Shown piece after piece: positions 44,000 through 54,959 of a stretch of 64,000 nucleotides of DNA. This DNA comes from Liopterus haemorrhoidalis (lineage: Eukaryota > Arthropoda > Insecta > Coleoptera > Dytiscidae), in the NCBI GenBank assembly GCA_963971575.1, contig OZ020618.1:31235731-31299730 (forward strand), read 5' to 3'. Below the pieces are notes generated by a model. That model was not told the origin of the DNA and did no database searches. It saw nothing but the letters and a program-made list of their open reading frames with translations. Position numbers and translations under genes: made by a program. Position 1 is the stretch's first letter; every line of letters starts with the position of its first letter.

Positions 44000-46462
44000 G
44001 GTACGTTTTTTAAATATGTAGCCGATAGCTGTAGCGAAAAGCTGTATAGACCAAAATAAGGTCATTGCTCAGGGCGTTCAATGCCAACCTAATGTTGTTG
44101 AAGTTAAAGGATATAAGAATAGTTCATCCAATTTTATTTATCATCTTAAAGGACGACACGGATACGATATATTTACTGCATTTAAGAAACATATCGATTC
44201 TAAAGGTAGGCAAACAATTATTTCTCATAATTCACGAACAAATAGAACCGGAGCATTGTCACAACAAAAATTTGAAGAAGACATTACCAAATATGTAATT
44301 CATTCAATAATTCCTTTAAGATCGGTAGAGGATCCTTATTCTAGAGCAATTTTCAATCATTTTAATATATCCGAACGGGGACTAACAATATTAATCCGCC
44401 GTCCTTCGCCGGTCGTAATATTGATGCATTATTCCAAAAAGAAATGTCCGAGATAAGGGAAAATTTAGAACACGTATCATTTGTATGTACTACTACTGAC
44501 ATTTGGTTAGCTAAAAGAAGAAGCTTTTTAGGTGTAACGGCTCTCTGTATCACAACATCTTTAGATAGAAAATCTGTAGCGCTAGCTTGCCGAAGATTTC
44601 GAAGTGCTCATACTTTTGATAGAATAACTGACTTGCTACACGAATTACATTCAGATTTGGCCTTACTTCCTCCAAAATAGTGGCAACTATTACAGATAAT
44701 GGAAGTAATTTCGTAAAGGCTTTCAAAATGTATGGCGTAAAACAAAAACGTATAGACTTCCCTGAAGAGCTCCTGTGACTTAGGTGATGGTACTGAAGAA
44801 GAATCTGATTCAGATCCATACACTGACAGTGATGACGAACAACCTTTAGCTCGGTATAGAAACAGTAATCTGTTTAATTTTGAACATATATTACCAACAC
44901 ATTTAAGGTGTTGTGCACACACTTTTTCTCTCTGTGCTATTACTGACGCAACCAGAGTTTTACGAGAGCCATCGGAGTTATCAGTTATGCACAGCCAAGT
45001 TATGACCAAATGTAATGCTCTTTGGAAAGCAGCAAGATGGCCAAAATCGGCTGAAATTATTGAGAATTTGTTAAGTCATACACTTAGTAAACCTAGAGAC
45101 ACAAGGTGGAACAGTATTAGACCGGGAGCTCATGACAGTTTTTGGTCTCCGATTTCATACAGCATGCCTTTTGGAGGAGAGAATATTTACCCTGTGACAA
45201 CAAAAAAAGGGATGGTACTAAACCCCTGCACGCTTTCCGGTCATAGGGAAAATTGCATTTCCTCTTGAACACAAAATTTTTGTGCTTTGCTCTGATTTAA
45301 TATTGCTTGCCCGTTTGTCAAAAGAAAGTTATAACAAATTTAAAGTCTTTTAAATATATGCATGCGATTCGGAGGGTCCCAAAGGGCTCAAACGGTCATG
45401 TGATCTTGTAATAAAAAAATATGATTTTCCGCGTTTTCATACAGCATGCCTATAATTAAAAGACTTTGAAGAAATTTGTTATAAATTTCTTTTGACAAAA
45501 GGGCAAGCAATATTAAATCAGAGAAAAACACAAAAATTTTGTGCAAGTGGAAATGCAATTTTCCCTATGACCGGAAAGCGTGCAAGGGTTTAGTAACATC
45601 CCTTTTTTGTTGTCACAGGGTAAATATTCTCTCCTCCAAAAGGCATGCTGTATGAAATCGGAGACCAAAAATGTCATGAGCTCCCGGTCTATATATATGA
45701 TTCTCTCAAACAGATTTTAGGTATAAAAGAAAAATGTCCTCAGCTAGTTAAGGCTTTAAATATTAAAAATATGATTCAAGAAGAAGAATTTTTATATCTA
45801 GATGAGCATTTGGTCTGCATAGCGGCGGTGGCAGAAGCATTAGATTTGTTACAAGGTGAAACTAACACCTTTTATGGAATTGTTCTTCCATGTTTGTTAG
45901 CCCTACGACGAAAGCTCCGAATCTTAACAGAACGTGAATTTACTTATTGCAAAGCTCTTCAAGGAGCCTTGCTCAATAGCGTTGAGACAAGATTCAATGG
46001 TTTTTTTCATTTCAATGCCTTATCCTACCCACGATTTAAAAATAGATGGTTTCCTTGTGTAGTATCTTTTTACCACGAACAACTGTTAATTTATTTCAAA
46101 CAGGCAACTGTAGAAATTACTTCAGGGAGTTCAAAAAATAACGATGCAGAGGCTCTGGCACACAAGGATAATTTTTTTGATTTCGGTATTCTCTTACAAG
46201 GCATTCCTCCCAATTATTATCTAAGGCGGAGCTACAGGTTTTACATTATTTAGGCGACGAAGACCAACAACTAGATATTCTTGAAAGATATCCGGAGATC
46301 AAAAAAGTATTTATCAAATATAAGACACCACTTCCGTTTTCTGCTCCAGTGGAAAGACTCTTTTCATATGCGACCATAACAAATCTGCCAAAATCATCCA
46401 GACTTTCAGATTTTACATTTGAAAAAAGAGTTGTATTAAAGGCTAACGAAAAAAATATTTAA
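44000..46462 (+). pseudogene. hAT transposase remnant (BED finger type)
   Basis: Plus-strand pieces in several frames: a BED-finger-like start near 44060-44160 (NFIYHLKGRHGYD), then TTDIWLAKRRSFLGVTALCI and ALACRRFRSAHTFDRI, ITDNGSNFVKAFK-like, LPTHLRCCAHTFSL and KPRDTRWNSI. After the foldback insertion come YDSLKQILGIKEK, VAEALDLLQGETNTFYG and the C-terminal dimerisation block KTPLPFSAPVERLFSYA ending near 46462. All hAT blocks are present in order, with at least four frame breaks. No terminal inverted repeats were found. Confidence 0.85.
45120..45689. mobile_element. 570-bp foldback element with about 245-bp arms
   Basis: The left arm from 45120 (GACCGGGAGCTCATGACA) and the right arm ending 45689 (TGTCATGAGCTCCCGGTC) are near-perfect reverse complements over about 245 bp, around a spacer of about 75 bp. 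It sits inside the conserved transposase sequence between TRWNSI and YDSL, in TA-rich DNA. TSD length is unclear (TA or longer). No coding. Confidence 0.92.
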
Positions 46463-46734
46463 ATAATTTAGAAACTGAAAACTAGAAGAAAAAGCCATTC
46501 GCGATATTTCTTCATCTGAGTAGTCCATGATTTTTTGTATTTTTTTGTTTTCATAAAATTTTACATTAAAAAATAATGAAATTCTTCTTTTATTTTTATA
46601 TTTTTTATATACAGTTAACATAATTTTTTTTTTTTTTTATTAAATTTATTTTGGGCTTGACTGCTAGGATCATTACCCAGGATACAATCATATATATCTA
46701 GATATACATAAATTTTAACAATATACAATAAATT

Positions 46735-49268
46735 TTATATTAATATTTTGTTTATGCTAATAAATTGAAATATTGATGTTATTGCTGATGGGTTGTTCTG
46801 AAATAAAATAGTCTGTATGTTTGTAGGGAAGATGGTACTGTGTTTTAATAATTCCTGTAGGAGAGTAGATCTATTGAGACTGTATTTTGGGCAGTTAAAA
46901 ATAAGGTGGTTGACGTCCTGAACTACTTCTGGTGAGCAATGGCAGAAGGGGGAATCTGCTAGCCCGATTCTATGGAGATGATCTCTTGTTCTGGTGTGGT
47001 TGAAACGCATCCTACACAGTGTTGAGATGTAACTTCGTTCCATTTCGGTGTTGAACCAGGTTTTTGCCGGTATTTTGGATTGTATGGCTTTGTAATGCCT
47101 TCCTGCTGTTGAACTCATCATTCCATTGTTTTCTTATTTGCGTATTGAATTGGTAGTAGATGTCGCAGAGTTGGATTTCCTCTTGAACAGGTGTTCCCAG
47201 CGAGATGGCTTGTTTAGCTAGTACATCTACTGCTTCGTTGTGAACGATGTTGGCATGACCTTTGATCCACACCACATCTAAGGATTATGCTTCATTTAGT
47301 CTGAAGGTTTCATGTAGAATATGGTACAATAATGCCTCATTTTTATGTGTTAGTTTAGGTGCCTTTAATTTTTGAGTTGCACTTTTGCTGTCGGTAAAAA
47401 TGACAACGTTTTGGTTGACTTGAGGGTTGAATGCTATATATTGGAGGCATTTCTTGATTGCTATTAGTTCAGCATTGTAGATGGAGAAGTTATTTGGAAG
47501 TTTGTATTGTTCCCAGTAATTAGAAGCAGGGTCATAAAATGCGCAACCCGTACCTTCTGAAGTTTTGGATGCATCTGCGAAGAGGAATTTCCTATAAGGC
47601 CATTTCTGTGTAATTTTTTCCATGAATTTTGTATTGTCTGATGGTAGTGGGAGATCGGGGTGGAAATAGTAGTTAGGAAGGGAGTAATAATACGGCACCG
47701 TGAAACATGGATGCCTCTCTTCAGTGCGCCTTGGAGGTATTATTATAGCTGCTTCCATGAAGTCTTCTATAATGGGAGGGGTTCTTTTCTTAGTCCAGTA
47801 GCTGTTTGTTAATATTTTAGTTGCCAGCTCACCCAGTGGAAGATGTGATTTCCTCATCAGGCGAGAGGATGTGTATTTTAGTGATAGAAATCTTCTTCTT
47901 AGATTTAGCGGCATTATTTGTGTTTCAACCTGTAGTGCATTGATCGGGGTAGAGTGCATAGCACCAATTGTCGATCTGATAGCTCTATTTTGGACCGTGT
48001 CAAGAGTTTTTAGATTTGTATCTGAGGCATTCCCATAAATTATTGACCCATAGTCAATAACGGAAAAAATAAAATTCTTATATATCATAAGGGCCGTTGT
48101 AGGACCTGCCCCCCAGTTAAAATGAGTGACCGAGCGTAAGATGTTCAGCATTTTTTCACATTTTTGCACTATAGCATTGATTTGTGGTCTCCAGGTTAGT
48201 TTGCAGTCTAGGTGAATTCCTAGAAACTGGACAACCGGGGCTATTAGAAATCGTATATCATCCAAAATCATAAAGTCATGAGGCAGACTTCTTTTCCGTG
48301 TAAACACCGATATAACGGTTTTGTCTCTTGACAATGTGAAACCGTGGATTGCTAGCCACCGATGCAGATTTTTCATATTGATGTCAAGCTGATATTGGCA
48401 GTACCAAAATGTGTTTCCTCTTGTGTAAATGCAGAAGTCATCTGCGAACTGTATTATTTTAGTATTTGAAGTGAGGATGTGATGTATATCGTAAGTATAA
48501 ATGTTGAATAGCAGAGGGCTAAGGACAGACCCTTGTGGGAGCCCTAAGTACCAGTACCTAGGACCAAGTGTTTTGCCCTTGTAAATAACATTTATTTTTC
48601 TTTGTGCGGTTAAGTTGATGATAAATAGATAAAGGTATACCAATTCTCACTATCTTGTTAGCTAAAATTTGGTTTGAGACTGAATCGAATGCTCCCTTTA
48701 TGTCCAGAAACAATGCAGTAACAGATGAATTTTCCGAGAGACTATTGTGAATATCACATACCAGAGATGAAAGGATGTCGATCGCGTTGTGTCCTTTTCT
48801 AAAACCATGTTGGTAGTGTGGAAGAATATTATTTGTTTCAAGCCACCATTCGAGTCTCAATTTAATAAGTCTTTCGAATGTTTTGGAGACACAGGAAGCC
48901 AGTGATATTGGTCTATAAGAATCTGCGGAATTGGGGTCTTTTCCTGGTTTAATGATAGGTATGACGTTATATATGGTCCAATCCGAGATTTTAGTGCCGT
49001 TTCGCCAGATGTCATTAAGAGTGTTGAGGAGCAGTAATTTTGCATTAGGGGCTAAGTTGAAAAGCATTGGATAGTGTATATTATCATGACCAGGGGATGT
49101 ATTATGCGTTTGATTCAGTGCATAGTTGAGCTCTACCATTGTAAAAGGATTGTTTAGAAGGCTTGAAGGCATGGTATTGTGAGGTATGATGTTATCGAAC
49201 CCTATATTTTCTTCACATGTCGGAGGTGCTTGTTTCAATAAAAATTCGTCCGGCCAATCATTCGTCAA
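46735..49268 (-). pseudogene. RT, RNase H and C-terminal domain of the I-like LINE (46.6 kb)
   Basis: Frame 48558-49268 has fingers and palm start: SPGHDNIHYPMLF, VIPIIKPGKDPNSADSYRPI, QHGFRKGHNAIDIL and ALFLDIKGAFDSV. Frame 47285-48643 has GLPQGSVLSPLLFNIY, the intact catalytic IIQFADDFCIY, the thumb, and RNase H FADASKTSEGTGCAFYDP, YNAELIAIKKCL and IFTDSKSATQK. After one stop at 47282-47284 the same frame continues with VVWIKGHANIVHNEAVD (His block). Frame 46735-47121 is the RMRFNHTRTRDHLHRIG finger region with CHC residues. Breaks: a frameshift in 48558-48643, that stop, and one more frame change near 47012-47121. Confidence 0.9.
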
Positions 49269-49318
49269 TAGGGGGAATGAAGTTTGAGGTTGTTTTGCAT
49301 TTCGTAGGATTTTAATTT

Positions 49319-50419
49319 TTAGACTTCACTAACGCTTGTGCTTTTATTCATGGAACTGCAAAACGACATCCACGACGATCGCTTCTTTTGTTTGAAAAGT
49401 TGTGGGATTTTGGCCATGGCTCTCTTGCATTCTATAAAGGTGGCTAAATTGGAGTGTTTTTTGTAATTCTGGAATGCTTCAGTCGATTCCAAGAGTTGTG
49501 TCTTACACTGATTGTCCCACCAAATCTGTCGTCTAAAGATACTGACTTTTTGTATAACTCGTTTAGGAATACAGTGTTCAGCCGCTTGATTAATCAGTTT
49601 CACTACAGCAGAGTATTTACTATGAGCGTCAAGGGAGTTGAATTGGTGAAGAGGCATGTTAATAGCTAATGCATTTGATACGTTGTAGTACTCTGACCAG
49701 TTCGCATTTTTGATGTCCCACTTCGAGTTTGGAAATATGGTGTAATATGGGTTGATTTGCGCAGTGTAGTTAAAAAGAACTGGGAAATGGTTCGATCCCA
49801 TGGTATTTTTAATTGTTGACCAGGTAAAGCTTGGTGCCAGATTGGGTGAGCAGAATGTAAGATCTATAGCTGATTTTCGCCAATGTGGTAAAGAGGCGAG
49901 AGTGGGACTTCCATCGTTTAGGTACGTTAATTGGAGATTGGACAAAGCTTCTAGCAGTTCTCTACCTTCTATATCACTCCATTCACTACCCCATGTGTAG
50001 TCGTGAGCATTAAAATCACCTGCAATAACAATAGGCCCAGAAAATTGTTGAAATAAGTTGGTCCATTCGACAGCAGAGGTCCGATGACTGGGACTTATAT
50101 AGAGAGATACAATCGTAATGCTTTTGTTATTAATGAAAATTTTCGCTGCACAAATTTGTATATTTGGGTTATTGTTGATGCAGTTTACTGAGTTGAATGA
50201 TATGCCGTTTTTAGTTAGTATACAACAACCGCCTTTACCATCATGTCTATCATTGCTTATTATTCTATATCCGGATATTTGGAAGTTATTTTGAGGTTTC
50301 AACCATGTTTCAGCAAGTATTGCGCAATTGATTTTTTGGGAGAATAATAATGTTTCTAGGAACAATTTATTACTGGAAATTGAACGTATATTCCATTGTA
50401 TGAAATTGAATTTATCCAT
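49319..50419 (-). CDS. Endonuclease of the I-like LINE (intact frame)
   Basis: 366-codon open frame starting MDKFNFIQWNIRSISSNK. All APE motifs are visible: QWNIRS, ILAETWL (catalytic Glu), GGCCILTKNGI, VSLYISPSH, IVIAGDFNAHDYTWGSEW (D-x-N) and GSNHFPVLF, which has Asn where most relatives have Asp in SDH. Residues 230-366 form the linker toward RT. The protein would nick DNA for target-primed reverse transcription. It ends at a stop just before RT. The Asp to Asn change at the SDH motif could reduce activity. Confidence 0.85.
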   Translation of the reverse strand: MDKFNFIQWNIRSISSNKLFLETLLFSQKINCAILAETWLKPQNNFQISGYRIISNDRHDGKGGCCILTKNGISFNSVNCINNNPNIQICAAKIFINNKSITIVSLYISPSHRTSAVEWTNLFQQFSGPIVIAGDFNAHDYTWGSEWSDIEGRELLEALSNLQLTYLNDGSPTLASLPHWRKSAIDLTFCSPNLAPSFTWSTIKNTMGSNHFPVLFNYTAQINPYYTIFPNSKWDIKNANWSEYYNVSNALAINMPLHQFNSLDAHSKYSAVVKLINQAAEHCIPKRVIQKVSIFRRQIWWDNQCKTQLLESTEAFQNYKKHSNLATFIECKRAMAKIPQLFKQKKRSSWMSFCSSMNKSTSVSEV

Positions 50420-50446
50420 GTTTATTTAATGCAGCGAATAAGGAGT

Positions 50447-52024
50447 TCATTTGGTCTTGTATTTCTTCCACTGAAGCAGAGCGGATATTTGAGTCCTTGA
50501 TGAAACTACAAGTTGCTCCACAAATGTTTGTCCCCTATTATTTTGAAGGTGTGGTTGAGGAGGATAGGGATTTCTAATAGGAACCCGATCAGATGGGATT
50601 TTAGATACCTGGGGTGTCTGGGTATATGGGGCAGCTGCGCCTAAATGATTTGTAGATACCCTTGGTTTAGGGATGTACTGAGGTCTTCGTGGTCTTGATG
50701 TATTGACATTTTTAGGCATGAGATTGTCATTTGTAGACTCAATAAAATTACTAAGAACATTGTATCTATTGTGTGTTGGGAGAGAGGGAAATTCGTTTGG
50801 CAGAAACATTGCGGGTGCGGTAGTTACTTCAGAGAAAGTGCGGTAATTATTCCTTGTTTCTTTGTAGCCAACATTGTGATACGCCATATATTTATTAATT
50901 TTATTTTGATTTTCAAAAATAGGGCAGCTTTTATCAGTTACCAAATGTTGTCCTTTACAGTTGAGGCATGAGGTCTGTGTATTCTGGCAGGAGCTGGAGT
51001 CATGTTTTTCACCACACTTGTGGCACCGAAGTGAGCTTTTGCATAGACGTTTGGTGTGTCCAAAGCGGTAGCAATTGGTGCACTGAGTCACCCGATACAC
51101 ATAGGGAGAAACTCGACACCTAGCACCATATATGGTTATGTATACAGGCAGCATTTGTCCTCTAAAATTTAGAATTACCGTTTGAGTATTTATAATGCTT
51201 TCTTGTCTCCCTTGTTCACCCTCAACGGTTATTCGCCGCGTGATGCGACGTGTATCTCTTATGGGGATTGTTGTTATAATATTGCTTAATAGTTCCTCGT
51301 TCGAGAAACTCGGATCAACGTATCTAATAACTCTTTGCGGTACAGAATCGTTTCCGGGATATATGCACGTAAACTATTGCTTGTGAAAAAATGGAGTCCA
51401 AGATTTCATTGGCTAGTTTATAGTTGCTTAATACTAGTTTGATACGATTTTTGCCGATTTTATTAATGTTTACAATATCACTATTTTTTGGTTGAAAGTT
51501 ACTGTAGATAAGTTTACCCAAACTCATATGATGCATGTTTCCAATATTATTAACGGTGCTTTCAATGATTATAAAGAAAGGACCCATGTCTTTAATAGAA
51601 TATCTATTATTTTTATTTTGTTCGTATACCGAAAAATTATTACTCATATTTGAATTATTTTGAAGAGGAGCAATTAAATTTGTATAATTGTTTATTTGTC
51701 AGTATTATGATTTTTTGATTGATCATTAATATGTATGTAATTAGTGCTATCAGTAGAGATATTAACGCTGGCATCGTTAATTGGTACAGTAGAGTTTGCA
51801 CTATCAGGTTGTAGTATGTTGCTTTTCTTTGCGTTGTTATGTGGATCATTGTTATTATTGTTACGTTTTCTGTATATATTATCACTGGTAGTGTTGGAGC
51901 TCTGTACATCGGTAGTGTCGAAATAGTAATTTTCGACAGTTGCCAACGCGCTTAGTGCCGCTTGGGTGTACCTTAAATTTGTGAAGTTATCCGGGGGTTC
52001 TTCACCTCCGCTGTCGCACTCCAT
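50447..52024 (-). pseudogene. ORF1 (Gag-like) of the I-like LINE
   Basis: Starts MECDSGGEEPPDNFTNLRY at 52024, with a Ser/Asn/Asp-rich N-terminus. Frame 51324-51647 has the conserved domain DMGPFFIIIESTVNN, MSLGKLIYSNF and IGKNRIKLVLSN. Frame 50447-51154 has three knuckles, CTNCYRFGHTKRLC, CHKCGEKHDSSSC and CLNCKGQHLVTDKSC, and a Pro-rich tail. It lies in three to four frames. The knuckle set CCHC x3 is diagnostic of I/Jockey Gag-like ORF1. Confidence 0.85.
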
Positions 52025-52030
52025 GGAGAG

Positions 52031-52836
52031 GTCTATACAATGACACTATTTGTTTATATCACTTTTGAACAATACTTGTTACACTGCACTTCAAAATTTA
52101 TTAATTAAGTATAACACTGCTCTGCTAATGAGATGTGGCTTATTTAATTAACACAATTAAATATATTTCAGCAAAAAAAACTTTAATACAAAATAACATG
52201 TGTCACTCAATTAAAATATATTGAACCAAAAATTTACACTATTTTTTAAACATCGTGAATGGATTATATGCAGTTGGTTATCCTTTGTTTTGTAGGATTA
52301 CAAATATTTAGTAGGATGAAAAATATAATTTGTTTCTTTTAATTTGACTATAAATTTTACTCATATTTAAGGTAAAATTAATGATAATTTAAGTTTAATT
52401 TAAACAATCTAAACTTCACTATAGCATTAATAAATGGTTTAAAATCAACAATGTTTTATTTTCCCCTTTCCATTATATTTCCCCAATGAATATTATAAAT
52501 CTAAAATGAAATTCACACACGTGCATATGCACCCTAGCACGCGTGCGTGTTAATGTCATTTTGGTATATTTTGGCATTTTGTGTGTATGTATATATATAA
52601 TATATAATATATATTATGTAAAAGTATTGGAATATTATATATAAATTGATCGAAGCGAATCAAAATTTTCTGACAAAATATCACAATATGATTAAAAACG
52701 AATTATTTGAAACTAATGATTATCATTTAGTTAAGGATTTATGATTACATCCATTATTGATTGAATGCGTCATGATTAATTTAGTTTGATTACATTTTTA
52801 TTCAAATTTTTAGTTGATTGAAAGTTTAGTTAAATA
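52031..52836. other. AT-rich spacer, no gene seen
   Basis: It may include the 5' UTR of the LINE at its left end. Short TA-rich palindromes around 52590-52640. Nothing else recognised. Confidence 0.5.
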
Positions 52837-53028
52837 ATGCCCAACTCTGAGCGGGATGCTGTAGAGCCAGTGAAGGGGCCAGAAGGATTCTGTATACCCC
52901 CTGAAGGCATGCCGTGCAGCAGATCCCTCCCAAGGATTAACAAAGACTCACTAAACACCGACACACAGAGAAGTGTTCGCGAAGGCAATCAGCTACCCAA
53001 GGCAACTGTATGCTTGGTGAGTAGATAA
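52837..53028 (+). CDS. Hypothetical 63-codon ORF with a splice-donor-like end
   Basis: Starts MPNSERDAVEPVKGPEGF and is clearly GC-richer than its flanks. It ends shortly after TTGGTGAGTAG (53016-53026), which contains a consensus GTGAGT donor. If used, this could be an exon that continues elsewhere. I do not recognise the protein. It could equally be part of an unrecognised repeat. Confidence 0.25.
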   Translation: MPNSERDAVEPVKGPEGFCIPPEGMPCSRSLPRINKDSLNTDTQRSVREGNQLPKATVCLVSR

Positions 53029-53765
53029 CCAACATAGCGTGTATCAAAATTTTAATCTATTAAAAATTCTAATTATATAATATTTGCAATTACCACAACG
53101 CAGTAAGAATACAAGTCATCTGGTACATATCAAGTTTTATGCAAATCTTTATGTAAAAATCGGTTTTGGGTGAAGTATAACATGTAGTTTACAACATTAC
53201 ACGTTAATCGTTATGTCTATTTTTATTTAATACATTGAATATTAGTACCAGAAGTTTTTAAACAGACGGTTGAATCACAAATGTCTCCCAAAATTCAAAT
53301 TTTCCGATTTTCCTAAGATACACGAGCTATGCACCAAGGATTAGCAGCCAGTCAGATATTGGGAAGCTATGTCTATGCATTTTTGGTGGCCATCTTGTTG
53401 CGGGAGGGGCCCTCGGAAGAGGTCCTTAGGTCCCACCGTTAACACAATCCGCGAACTAGCTCAGGAGCGGGGTCGTGATGTCTGTTTTGGCTTGAAGAGC
53501 CTCGTTGTACTAGTTCTCTGAAAATTAAAGGGTGGCGGGAGATGATGATGATGATTGTTGATTGAAAACACAAAAATATGGTTTTAGGTATTTATTTTAA
53601 ACATAAAATCGACGAGACATTGATACGGATAGTTGAATAGATAGAAATGAAACAAATAGAGTACGTGAACAAACACGAGTAAAGATGAAACAAGAAATAG
53701 CTTAGAAAAACAATAACAATAAAATATAAACACAAGACAAAATATAGAAACAATATATGGTAGCT

Positions 53766-54347
53766 TCAGAAGTCCAGATGTCTTCTCGTGAAGCGAGAAG
53801 GAATCTCTGGGTGTGGACTCTTGAGCGGACAGGAAGAAGAGAAATGAGGAGTGAACTGATTAATCGTTGGAGACGGCGGCCACAATGTCATGGGAGTGAC
53901 CGCGCTGTACGCCGGAGTTGAGAACGGAGCGCTCAGCGAAGTCTCTCCGAGTAGTTCTATCAGTTTGCGGCGTAGTCGGTGCAGGGTCCTTATACTGGGC
54001 GAGTCTGAACGCGATCGCTCAGTGTAAAATGCCAGTGGCGAGTATGGTGGCGTGGCATACGTTGCGTTGAGTGTCTGCTTCTTCTTAATGTTTTTAGGGG
54101 TCGGGGGCGGCGAAAAGAATGACGGGCATCGCGACGCTGATGGGTTCGACGGTGGCGTATTAGGACCTAAAAGCTCGATAAAACGAGCCCGAATACGGCT
54201 TTTGCGAACGGGGCAGCGGGCATAATTGTACTGACCGGGGGACGGCGGCGTACGGCGTATGGCTGGTAAGCGAGCTGTTTCTCGATGATTCGACGGTTGA
54301 AACGCACTCAACAGAAAGCGAGTTGTTTCACGATGGTTGAAACGCAC
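53766..54347 (-). CDS. Accessory protein of the TG...CA element (unknown function, family member 2)
   Basis: Intact 193-codon ORF, rich in Pro, Ser, Thr and Arg. The N-terminus has FNHRETTRF-type repeats from a DNA tandem repeat. QYNYARCPV leads into KSRIRARFIELLG (about residues 47-60), then SRCPSFFSPPPTPKN, an S/T/P stretch, and LHRLRRKLIELLG (about residues 123-135). The R-x-[LI]-R-x-x-[LF]-I-E-L-L-G motif thus occurs twice here and once in the protein at 8641-9369 (RRLRRHLFKLFG). No membrane span or known enzyme motif. Function unknown; amphipathic basic helices suggest a binding peptide. Confidence 0.6.
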   Translation of the reverse strand: MRFNHRETTRFLLSAFQPSNHRETARLPAIRRTPPSPGQYNYARCPVRKSRIRARFIELLGPNTPPSNPSASRCPSFFSPPPTPKNIKKKQTLNATYATPPYSPLAFYTERSRSDSPSIRTLHRLRRKLIELLGETSLSAPFSTPAYSAVTPMTLWPPSPTINQFTPHFSSSCPLKSPHPEIPSRFTRRHLDF

Positions 54348-54409
54348 TCAACAGAAAGCGAGTGGTTTCACGGTGATTTGACGGTTGAAACGCACTCAAC
54401 AGAAAGCGA
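54296..54409. repeat. Three-copy repeat at the 5' end of the accessory gene
   Basis: A 27-bp block (ggttgaaacgcactcaacag...) occurs at 54296, 54336 and 54383, spaced 40 and 47 bp. It overlaps the ORF start and encodes the FNHRET repeats. Confidence 0.9.
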
Positions 54410-54525
54410 ATGGTTTTGAAGATCTCTGAACTCAAACAAAAAGCGAGTTCAGAGAGATGTTTTGAAGTTAGATGTTTTCACTGATGCTGTAGGATTATTT
54501 GTGTCTTAATTGTAAAAAATGACCG

Positions 54526-54535
54526 TTTTTTATAT
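54526..54535 (-). promoter_or_regulatory. TATA-like box of the second accessory gene
   Basis: The minus strand reads CATATAAAAA about 180 bp before the ORF start, matching the layout at 9531-9540. Confidence 0.45.
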
Positions 54536-54770
54536 GATTTTCGGTGACGGAATGTGGTTTATGGCCCTAGAGAGCCCTTGGGATTGGTCGGAAAGGAATA
54601 TTTGCTTAATTCACTAATATTTCCTAATGTATCGCTAATATTGACGATTCGCGGTTATCACCAGATTGCTGATATCTCACGGAATCCGGCGGTATATTAA
54701 AAGTTACTAGTGTGTCATACCTGACGTGTGTTATGACACTCAACTCTGGGACTCGTGGCGGAAACAATCT

Positions 54771-54935
54771 AGAGACGTCACATGAGCCAACAGCGTATAA
54801 ATACCTGACAAGTGTCTAAGTCTTTGTTAACTTGAAAACTCTTTTACTTACTAATTTTGCCATTGGTTTTATTAATTTTATGCATATCGGGGCGCCATGC
54901 TGATGAGGAGGGGGATAATGTCATAAAGCTAATCT
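54771..54935 (+). other. Possible 3' end of a gypsy element
   Basis: The purine run GATGAGGAGGGGGATAA followed by TGTCATAAAG at 54919 looks like a polypurine tract plus LTR start on the plus strand. No partner LTR is in the window. Confidence 0.3.
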
Positions 54936-54959
54936 TAGGTCAGGATTGCGACACCTAGA
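54936..54959. repeat. 24-bp motif shared with 7254-7277
   Basis: Exact second copy of the stem-loop-capable motif, just left of the Harbinger remnant. Confidence 0.7.

Larger units (their letters stand above)
46624..52030 (-). mobile_element. I-like non-LTR retrotransposon with RNase H
   Basis: Minus-strand order: ORF1 with three CCHC knuckles, APE endonuclease, RT, RNase H and a Cys/His C-terminal finger, then a short 3' UTR ending in a 15-nt poly(A) (poly-T at 46624-46638). The architecture is that of the I group. It is close to full length, about 5.4 kb, with a handful of breaks. Confidence 0.92.
53396..54766 (-). mobile_element. 1.4-kb TG...CA element with one gene (sister of 8289-9902)
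   Basis: The plus-strand ends are TGTTGCGGG (53396) and GTGGCGGAAACA (54766), with ATCT at 53392-53395 and 54767-54770. The left terminus equals that of 8289-9902 over TGTTGCGGGA, and the right end is similar (TGGCG...ACA). On the minus strand: CCAAT (ACCAATCCC, 54576), TATA-like box (54526-54535), ORF (53766-54347), AATAAA (about 53589) and about 190 bp to the end. Outside the termini the DNA is not obviously alignable to the first element. Confidence 0.78.
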
